DNA of 5,947 nt from Oscillospiraceae bacterium. Lineage in GTDB: Bacteria > Bacillota > Clostridia > Christensenellales > Aristaeellaceae. The stretch lies in NCBI GenBank assembly GCA_031282605.1, contig JAITDK010000291.1, forward strand, positions 1-5,947, written 5' to 3'. Each line of letters starts with the position of its first letter. Position 1 is the stretch's first letter. The translations under genes and the position numbers were made by a program. Under the pieces are notes generated by a model, which ran no database searches, was not told the DNA's origin, and saw only the letters and a program-made list of their open reading frames with translations. This document shows, piece after piece, positions 1 through 5,239 of the stretch.

Positions 1-612
1 GCCGCCGGCCGGCGAGGCGCTCCGGGCGGCGAGAGCGGCTATGGATTCGAGGGATTTAGGGGTTTTCAGGATCTCGGCGGCATATTCGGCGGGGATTCGC
101 GCTTCAACAGCGCGCTGGACATAGAGAACACGATCCAGGTACCGTTGAAGGAGGCGTTCGCCGGCGCGGAAAAGACTATCCGCATTGCGGGCAAGGATCC
201 GGTAAGGTTCAAGGTGCCGGCGGGAACCCAGCCGGGCGAGCGCGTCCGCCTGGATGGCCTGGGCAAGGAGGATGGCAGCGGTAGACGTGGCGATCGATTG
301 CTCAAGATTGAACTAACCGCGGAGACGGGCGTCGCGCTGGACGGGATCAACTTGACTGTCGAGCGTGAGATTGCGCCGTGGGATGCGGCGCTGGGCGCGA
401 CGCTGCCGCTCTCGCCGCTGGATAAGGAAATAAAGGTGAAGGTCAAACCCGGCACGCGCGGAGGTACGGTGCTGCGGGTACGCGGGCAAGGATATATCGA
501 CCGCGCTGGACGCCGGGGAGATCTACTGGTGAAACTGACGATACAGAATCCGGCGGCGCTGCCGGAAGCGGCGCGTAAGGCGTACGAGGAGATTCATAAA
601 GGTCAGATATGA
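1..612 (+). CDS. DnaJ/CbpA-type co-chaperone, C-terminal part (5' truncated by window edge)
   Basis: This is the C-terminal 203 residues of a J-domain protein that delivers unfolded clients to DnaK and stimulates its ATPase in the cytoplasm. The frame is open from base 1, so the gene begins off the left edge and the TTG at 145 is internal. Visible residues 1-35 are Gly/Phe-rich (for example GYGFEGFRGF), the linker typical after a J domain. The first substrate-binding beta domain follows from about residue 40, with VPAGTQPGERVRL near 72-84. The second contains PWDAALGA at 126-133, RVRGQGY near 159-165 and RRGDLLVKL near 171-179. No CXXCXGXG zinc repeats occur between the G/F region and these domains, so it is the class B (CbpA-like) form rather than classical DnaJ. 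The J domain and its HPD motif cannot be seen. It lies 51 bp upstream of clpB on the same strand, which suggests a joint chaperone operon. Family assignment is firm; the choice between the names cbpA and dnaJ is open. Confidence 0.93.
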   Translation, partial: AAGRRGAPGGESGYGFEGFRGFQDLGGIFGGDSRFNSALDIENTIQVPLKEAFAGAEKTIRIAGKDPVRFKVPAGTQPGERVRLDGLGKEDGSGRRGDRLLKIELTAETGVALDGINLTVEREIAPWDAALGATLPLSPLDKEIKVKVKPGTRGGTVLRVRGQGYIDRAGRRGDLLVKLTIQNPAALPEAARKAYEEIHKGQI

Positions 613-617
613 GTATG

Positions 618-650
618 ATTAAGGTTAGATTAAGGTTAGATTAAGGTTAG
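618..650. repeat. Three perfect tandem copies of an 11-bp unit
   Basis: The unit ATTAAGGTTAG occurs three times without a mismatch at 618-628, 629-639 and 640-650. It fills most of the spacer between the J-protein stop and the clpB start. Because 11 is not a multiple of three, the TAA and TAG triplets in the unit fall in all three forward frames. The final AG of copy three is also the first part of the clpB Shine-Dalgarno sequence. A role in expression is inference only. Confidence 0.95.
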
Positions 651-655
651 GAGTG
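649..655 (+). promoter_or_regulatory. Ribosome binding site of clpB
   Basis: AGGAGTG with core AGGAG at 649-653 lies ten bases before the ATG at 664, a usable Shine-Dalgarno spacing. It supports this ATG as the clpB start. The first two bases belong to the last copy of the 11-bp tandem repeat, so changes in copy number would move the repeat without changing the spacing to the start. Confidence 0.8.
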
Positions 656-663
656 AGTATATT

Positions 664-3258
664 ATGGATCTGAACCAATTCACCCAGAAAGCGCAGCAAG
701 CGATAGGCGAGGCGCAGGAGATCGCCATCGCGAGGTCGCATCAGCAGATGGAGAGCGAACACCTGCACCTGGCGTTAGTCGAGCAGCCGGAGGGATTGAT
801 ACCACGCCTGCTGGGGCTGATGGGCGTGGACGTTGGAGCGGTGCGCGGCGCGCTTGAGGAATCGTTAAAGCAACAGCCGTCCGTGCAGGGCGGCAGTCAG
901 TTATACCCCAGCCGCCGGTTTATGGAGCTGCTGGTCAAGGCACAGGAGGAGGCCAAGCGCTTCCGCGACGAGTATACGGGCGTGGAGCATCTGTATCTCG
1001 CGCTGATGGATGAGCGGGGGACGGCTTCAGCGAGGCTGTTTGCGGCGCAGGGGATCACCAGGGATAGGTTCTTAACCGCGTTGTCCAACGTGCGCGCGGG
1101 TCAGCGAGTGACGAGTCAGAACCCGGAGACGACATACGAGGCGTTGAAGAAATACGGCGACGATCTGGTCGAGCGGGCGCGCGCGGGAAAGATGGATCCG
1201 ATCATAGGCCGAGATGAGGAGATACGCAGAACGATCCACATCCTATGCCGCAAGACGAAGAACAACCCCGTGCTGATAGGCGAACCGGGGGTGGGCAAGA
1301 CCGCCGTGGTAGAGGGGCTGGCACAGCGGATATTGAAGGGCGACGTGCCGGAAAACCTGCGCGACAAGACGGTATGGTCGCTGGACATGGGCGCGCTGAT
1401 CGCCGGCGCGAAATACCGGGGTGAATTTGAGGAGCGGTTGAAGGCCGTGCTTAACGAGGTGCAGGAGGCCGAGGGGCGGATCATCCTGTTCATTGACGAA
1501 CTGCACAACATAGTGGGCGCGGGCAAGTCGGAGGGCGCGATGGATGCGGGCAATCTGCTCAAGCCGATGCTGGCGCGGGGAGAACTGCATTGCATTGGGG
1601 CGACGACGCTGGACGAGTACCGCAAGCACGTGGAGAAGGATGCGGCGTTGGCGAGGAGGTTCCAGCCCGTGCTGGTTGACGAACCGTCGGTAGAGGAGGC
1701 CGTGTCGATACTGCGCGGATTGAAGGAAAAGTATGAGTTGCACCATAGCGTAAGGATAACGGACGCGGCGTTGATAGCGTGCGTCATGCTGTCGCATCGG
1801 TATATATCGGATAGATTCCTGCCCGACAAGGCGATCGACCTGATGGATGAGGCCGCGGCGATACTGCGCACAGAAATCAACAGCAAGCCTACCGCGCTGG
1901 ACGCTGTTGATAGACGCATCCTGCAAATGGAGATAGAACGCGAGGCGTTGAGGCGCGAGGACGATCCGAAGAGCAGGACGCGGCTGGGAACGCTGGAATC
2001 GGAGTTGGCGTCGCTGCGCGAACAGTCGGACGCGATGAACGCGCAATGGCAGTCGGAGAAGCGGGACATTGAAAAGACAAGAGGATTGCGCGAACAGATC
2101 GAGCAGGCGCGGCATGAACTGGATGAAGCGAAGCGCAAGTATGATTACACGAGGTCGGCGGAACTGGAGTATGGCATGATTCCGCAACTGGAATCGCAGC
2201 TGGAGTCGCTCAAGAGCAAGACTGACTTGAGGGCGGACGACGGCGAGGCGTTGTTGAGGGAGGTTGTGACGGAACGCGAGATAGCGCAGATTGTGTCGCA
2301 ATGGACGGGGGTGCCGGTTGCGAAGCTGGTTGAGAGCGAGCGCGAGAAGCTGCTGCAACTGCCGGAGCAGCTGCATAGGCGCGTGATAGGTCAGGATGAG
2401 GCGGTAGAGGCTGTGGCGGACGCGATACTAAGGGCGCGGGCGGGGTTGAGCGATCCCAACAGGCCGATAGGGTCGTTTCTGTTCCTAGGACCGACGGGGG
2501 TAGGAAAGACGGAACTGGCCAAGGCGCTGGCCGAGGCGATGTTCGACAGCGACCAGGCGATTGTAAGGATTGACATGAGCGAGTATCAGGAGAAGCACAC
2601 GGTATCCAGGTTGGTGGGTGCGCCTCCAGGGTATGTGGGGTATGACGAGGGCGGGCAGCTGACCGAGGCGGTGAGAAGGAAGCCGTATTCGATTGTGCTG
2701 TTTGACGAGATAGAGAAGGGGCATTCGGATGTGTTCAACCTGCTGCTGCAGTTGTTGGATGATGGGAGGCTTACAGACAGTCAGGGAAGGACGGTTAATT
2801 TTAAGAATACTATCGTTATAATGACCAGCAACATAGGGAGCCATATGCTGTTGGAGGGGATTAACGATAGTGGAGAGATAGGGGAGAGCGTGAGGCGGCA
2901 GGTGATGAAGGCGCTGCAAGGCGCGTTCAAGCCGGAGTTTTTGAATCGGATGGATGAGACGGTGCTGTTCAAGCCGCTGACGAAGCGGGAGATCATGCGG
3001 ATAGTGGGGTTGATATTGGAAGGTACGGCGAAGAGGCTGGAGCAGCAAGGCGTGAAGCTGGAGGTAGAGGAGAGTGCGAAGGCATTGATAGCGGAGAAGG
3101 CATACTCGCCGCAATACGGTGCCAGACCGGTGCGCCGCTATATCCAGAGCGAGGTAGAGACGCGGATTGCGCGCAAGATCATGCAAAACGAGCTGAAAGC
3201 GGGCGAAACGCTGATACTTGCGGCTGAGTCAGGCGGCATTGCAATGCGGTCGAAGTAA
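664..3258 (+). CDS. clpB: ATP-dependent protein disaggregase ClpB (Hsp104 family)
   Basis: ClpB is a cytoplasmic AAA+ hexamer that works with DnaK to pull polypeptides out of aggregates and thread them through its pore. The 864 residues match the usual length of about 860. The N-domain (about 1-145) starts MDLNQFTQKAQ, as the family does. NBD1 has Walker A GEPGVGKT (206-213), pore loop KYRGEF with Tyr251, Walker B with D278/E279 and arginine fingers R331/R332. A coiled-coil middle domain spans about 412-525 and includes AELEYG with Tyr503, a region known in E. coli for DnaK coupling. NBD2 has Walker A GPTGVGKT (609-616), pore loop GYVGYDEGG (656-664), Walker B LFDE (679-682), sensor 1 TSN (721-723), arginine finger R762 and sensor 2 GAR (819-821). 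The middle domain and the lack of an IGL/IGF-type tripeptide after sensor 1 separate it from ClpC and ClpA. All catalytic residues are present. The one small deviation is EKGH after Walker B2, where EKAH is usual. No CIRCE element is visible just upstream, so transcription probably comes from the J-protein side. Confidence 0.98.
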   Translation: MDLNQFTQKAQQAIGEAQEIAIARSHQQMESEHLHLALVEQPEGLIPRLLGLMGVDVGAVRGALEESLKQQPSVQGGSQLYPSRRFMELLVKAQEEAKRFRDEYTGVEHLYLALMDERGTASARLFAAQGITRDRFLTALSNVRAGQRVTSQNPETTYEALKKYGDDLVERARAGKMDPIIGRDEEIRRTIHILCRKTKNNPVLIGEPGVGKTAVVEGLAQRILKGDVPENLRDKTVWSLDMGALIAGAKYRGEFEERLKAVLNEVQEAEGRIILFIDELHNIVGAGKSEGAMDAGNLLKPMLARGELHCIGATTLDEYRKHVEKDAALARRFQPVLVDEPSVEEAVSILRGLKEKYELHHSVRITDAALIACVMLSHRYISDRFLPDKAIDLMDEAAAILRTEINSKPTALDAVDRRILQMEIEREALRREDDPKSRTRLGTLESELASLREQSDAMNAQWQSEKRDIEKTRGLREQIEQARHELDEAKRKYDYTRSAELEYGMIPQLESQLESLKSKTDLRADDGEALLREVVTEREIAQIVSQWTGVPVAKLVESEREKLLQLPEQLHRRVIGQDEAVEAVADAILRARAGLSDPNRPIGSFLFLGPTGVGKTELAKALAEAMFDSDQAIVRIDMSEYQEKHTVSRLVGAPPGYVGYDEGGQLTEAVRRKPYSIVLFDEIEKGHSDVFNLLLQLLDDGRLTDSQGRTVNFKNTIVIMTSNIGSHMLLEGINDSGEIGESVRRQVMKALQGAFKPEFLNRMDETVLFKPLTKREIMRIVGLILEGTAKRLEQQGVKLEVEESAKALIAEKAYSPQYGARPVRRYIQSEVETRIARKIMQNELKAGETLILAAESGGIAMRSK

Positions 3259-3264
3259 GGCGCG

Positions 3265-3287
3265 GCGGCGGGGTTAATCCCCGCTGC
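3265..3287 (+). terminator. GC-rich hairpin just after clpB, possible 3' end structure
   Basis: A nine-base-pair stem, GCGGCGGGG at 3265-3273 with CCCCGCTGC at 3279-3287, includes one G-U pair and closes a five-base loop TTAAT. It begins six bases after the clpB stop codon. No run of T follows, so it is not a canonical intrinsic terminator. It could protect the mRNA 3' end or act together with the next hairpin. Confidence 0.4.
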
Positions 3288-3291
3288 GAAC

Positions 3292-3326
3292 GGGGAGCCC
3301 CTCTGCCGCTGCGGCGGCATCTCCCC
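3292..3326. repeat. Perfect two-part hairpin
   Basis: The outer arms GGGGAG (3292-3297) and CTCCCC (3321-3326) enclose a perfect inner stem TGCCGC (3304-3309) and GCGGCA (3314-3319) with loop TGCG. Six unpaired bases on the left and one on the right separate the two stems. No T tract follows, although pyrimidine-rich sequence continues to about 3346. It may be part of the clpB transcript end or of an interspersed intergenic repeat. Confidence 0.6.
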
Positions 3327-3365
3327 ATAGTCTCCCCTTGCCCCAGAATTCATTTTGCCCGAAAA

Positions 3366-3495
3366 AGTGCACAAAAGCTGAGTGCGAAGCGGGTAAGAGA
3401 GACAAGGGCGTTCGTTAAAGAACGCTGATTTTACAGGCTTTCCCATCCGCTTAGGAACCGGGGAACTCGCTCCTTCTATAAGGCGTTTGTGCACT
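3366..3495. repeat. 130-bp element bounded by a perfect 10-bp inverted repeat
   Basis: AGTGCACAAA at 3366-3375 is the exact inverse complement of TTTGTGCACT at 3486-3495. Read as plus-strand RNA, the helix continues after one A-G mismatch with GCT (3377-3379) against GGC (3482-3484). Inside lie a second long-range pairing, AAGCGGGT (3387-3394) with ATCCGCTT (3445-3452), and the hairpin at 3408-3425. On the minus strand the outer helix is followed directly by four T (3365-3362), resembling a terminator tail for the isomerase transcript. It could be a structured RNA, a small non-autonomous mobile element with terminal inverted repeats, or a termination structure. No target-site duplication is evident. 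Confidence 0.5.
3408..3432 (+). terminator. Weak terminator-like hairpin inside the 130-bp element
   Basis: GCGTTC (3408-3413) pairs perfectly with GAACGC (3420-3425) around the six-base loop GTTAAA. A G-U pair extends the base, and GATTTT follows, ending at 3432. The T run is short and begins four bases after the stem, so termination would be inefficient. It may instead be an internal arm of the larger 3366-3495 structure. Confidence 0.3.
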
Positions 3496-3560
3496 CGGTA
3501 CGCCTTTCAGAGTTGGGGGTAAGGGGAGCCCCTATGAGGGCGATGGAGGCTAGGGGAACC

Positions 3561-3595
3561 GGTTGCGTTACGGGGCAGACTATCGGAACGCAACC
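3561..3595. repeat. Perfect 9-bp inverted repeat with 17-base loop
   Basis: GGTTGCGTT (3561-3569) is the exact inverse complement of AACGCAACC (3587-3595). On neither strand does a T tract follow, so a standard terminator is not supported. It lies on the isomerase side of the convergent gap, 85 bp beyond that gene's stop, and may form a hairpin in its 3' untranslated RNA. Confidence 0.5.
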
Positions 3596-3679
3596 CGCTC
3601 CACCGTTTCCTCGCTCCAAGCCCCGGGGGATGCCGGGAGGGGAGCTTAATCACCACTCTCGACGGCGCGCCTGCATGGA

Positions 3680-5182
3680 CTATGTCGCCAGCACATACTC
3701 AATGCTCAAGAGTTCACCGACTTTCGCGAATAGTTCGGCGTTGTGGCCGACGCTCATCGCACAGTGGTGCGTCGGCGCTTGCTTGAACCAACGGCTCATG
3801 TACTCGTCCAGCGGTATGCCGAAGTCTACGTGTGTCTGCGTGTTCCCGATCGCTAGCGTTGGCAGGCGCTTCGCTTCGCCTTCGCTCGCGATCAGGCGCA
3901 GTTTGCCGCCGCCCAACTGCGTCAACCCCAGCGTCGTCACAGCGCCGCCGCGCACTTTCGCCTCTACCGATACGCCGCTGCCGCGCTTGCCATGATAAAC
4001 CCCCATCCCGCGCAGAATCGGTTTCTCATCCGCAATCGAGATATGGAACGGCCCGTCATGCCCCATCAGCATTGTATTATGATTATAATCCATAGCGACT
4101 ATCTCGGTAAAACTCCCGCCTACCTCTAACAAATCACAAATCTTCATCGCGGCGCAGGTTTTCATGTCGCCCTCGCCCGCGCACGGCACACCTTGCGCCG
4201 TCAACAGCGAGTGCCCCACTATGAACCCGCTCTGCAGCCTCTCATACGCGTTCCCGTCCGCGCCATGGTAATAGTACGACAGCGCGTCCAACCCAAAGTC
4301 GTTCACCAGCCGTTCTTGCGCGGCGGCTACCCGACAGCTCCAATCCAGCTGCTCCGGAGTGGGTCTGCGTGCGATCGGATCGGACGGCGAGTCCTCGCTT
4401 ACGATAAAGAAATCCTCTACCTCGCGACGTTTCGCCTCGACCTCATCGTCCGTCACGGCGTCCAGTCTTGAGGCCAAATCGCACATCTCCAGCAACTCTA
4501 TATGAATGCCCAAACTCGATTGCATCAGTGTAAAATCGCTGTATAGATCCAGCATCCCCGAGTAGTTCCCGCCCAGGAACCCGAACCTCGCGTGTGCCAT
4601 CGCCCGCTTCACATACGCGGCTTGTACCCATTGCTTGATTTCACGCCACGCCCGCAAGGCTTCCGGGCGCCGCGCCGTAACCTCGTCGGTCAGCGATATG
4701 GCGGGGGTTTCATCCAACCCCAACAGGCCGCTGACGATCCGCAGTTTCAGTCCCGCGCGGTTGAACGCGTTGGCCGCCTCGGGCACCGGGCAGCCCACGC
4801 AGTGCGCCAGCCATTCGCCCGTATGGGTGCGAGCGTAATCCATCGCGGGCGTCGGCTGTAGATTCAGCATGACGGCGGGGGCCTTGCATATCTGATGAAC
4901 GGGCAGGCAGCATGCGCTGGTGAAATACGTCGCGCTGTGCGCGAATATTACATCGACATTATAGGTGTTGAAGTATTCGCCAGCGCGGCGCGCCGCCCGT
5001 TCATCGTCTACCAAACCGAAGTTGAATACCTCGACGCGTTCCGGGATCAGCGATTCCAGCCTGCCCTTAATGAACGCGTTGTAGCCCTTGAGCCGATCTT
5101 CAAGACCTTCGAACTGCGCCCAGTAAGCCTTCAGACCCAGGCTGTACAGCCCGACCCGAACGGGAGTCGACCGCCTTCGCAT
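3680..5182 (-). CDS. L-arabinose/L-fucose isomerase family protein (AraA-like)
   Basis: This 500-residue protein belongs to the metal-dependent aldose-ketose isomerase superfamily of AraA and FucI, at the usual AraA length. The best conserved stretch is YERLQSG then CAGEGDMKT (334-342), matching the AraA pattern RLMQ..GFAGEGDWKT. The four metal and catalytic positions are retained: E337 (GEGD), E360 (GGSFTE), H375 (MGHDG) and H473 (second His of PTHHCAM), equivalent to E. coli AraA E306, E333, H350 and H450. The N-terminal region starts as a Rossmann-like strand (VRVGLYSLGL, 8-17), and residues 127-135 carry a Cys pair, HCVGCPVPE. Similarity to true AraA is clear but distant. With no kinase, epimerase, transporter or regulator of arabinose or fucose use nearby, the sugar substrate cannot be told. 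The ATG start is backed by a strong Shine-Dalgarno. The SEC-C gene is 57 bp upstream on the same strand. Confidence 0.9.
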   Translation of the reverse strand: MRRRSTPVRVGLYSLGLKAYWAQFEGLEDRLKGYNAFIKGRLESLIPERVEVFNFGLVDDERAARRAGEYFNTYNVDVIFAHSATYFTSACCLPVHQICKAPAVMLNLQPTPAMDYARTHTGEWLAHCVGCPVPEAANAFNRAGLKLRIVSGLLGLDETPAISLTDEVTARRPEALRAWREIKQWVQAAYVKRAMAHARFGFLGGNYSGMLDLYSDFTLMQSSLGIHIELLEMCDLASRLDAVTDDEVEAKRREVEDFFIVSEDSPSDPIARRPTPEQLDWSCRVAAAQERLVNDFGLDALSYYYHGADGNAYERLQSGFIVGHSLLTAQGVPCAGEGDMKTCAAMKICDLLEVGGSFTEIVAMDYNHNTMLMGHDGPFHISIADEKPILRGMGVYHGKRGSGVSVEAKVRGGAVTTLGLTQLGGGKLRLIASEGEAKRLPTLAIGNTQTHVDFGIPLDEYMSRWFKQAPTHHCAMSVGHNAELFAKVGELLSIEYVLAT

Positions 5183-5239
5183 AACCGCAGCACCTCCGAT
5201 GGCTACAAAACTATTACGCGATTATGGTATTTAATGTAA
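5183..5239 (-). other. Short spacer between SEC-C gene and isomerase gene
   Basis: This 57-bp AT-richer stretch separates two head-to-tail minus-strand genes. Besides the ribosome binding site it holds CATAAT (minus strand, 5226-5221), five of six matches to a -10 box, but no acceptable -35 box lies 16-18 bp upstream. It may contain a weak promoter, or the two genes may share a transcript. No terminator hairpin is visible. Confidence 0.4.
5191..5197 (-). promoter_or_regulatory. Ribosome binding site of the isomerase gene
   Basis: Read on the minus strand, GGAGGTG precedes the ATG at 5182 with eight bases between, an almost ideal Shine-Dalgarno. It fixes the start codon, and the protein begins MRRRSTPVRVG. 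The strong site suggests efficient translation independent of the upstream gene. Confidence 0.9.

Larger units (their letters stand above)
3259..3679. other. 421-bp convergent intergenic region, rich in inverted repeats, no supported gene
   Basis: This gap lies between the stop of clpB (+) and the stop of the isomerase gene (-), so transcripts from both sides run into it. I found no reading frame with family resemblance and a ribosome binding site. It contains at least five inverted repeats, annotated separately, at 3265-3287, 3292-3326, 3366-3495, 3408-3425 and 3561-3595. It also has a weak GC-rich pairing near 3618-3647 (AAGC/GCTT plus CCC/GGG with one bulged A). The 11-mer GGGGAGCCCCT occurs twice, at 3292-3302 and 3523-3533. 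This structure exceeds what two simple terminators would need. Confidence 0.7.

Noticed and set aside
145..147. TTG at 145 as the start of a short DnaJ C-terminal protein
   Set aside because: The frame is open to base 1 and encodes the Gly/Phe-rich linker expected after a J domain, so the TTG is an internal leucine codon.
618..650. CRISPR-like or iteron array
   Set aside because: The 11-bp units are directly abutting with no spacers and occur only three times between two chaperone genes. Nothing suggests CRISPR or a replication origin.
1116..3186. Long minus-strand open frames inside clpB (about 340, 377 and 233 residues)
   Set aside because: They lie wholly antisense to an intact, strongly conserved clpB, have Ser/Arg/Leu-biased composition and no recognisable domain. 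They are by-products of GC-rich codon use.
3138..3494. Minus-strand open frame of 118 residues across the clpB 3' end and the hairpin region
   Set aside because: It overlaps the conserved end of clpB antisense, and its composition follows the inverted repeats rather than any protein family.
3489..3995. Plus-strand open frame of 168 residues crossing the intergenic gap into the isomerase gene
   Set aside because: It overlaps the conserved C-terminus of the isomerase antisense, runs through hairpin-rich sequence and has no family resemblance or good ribosome binding site.
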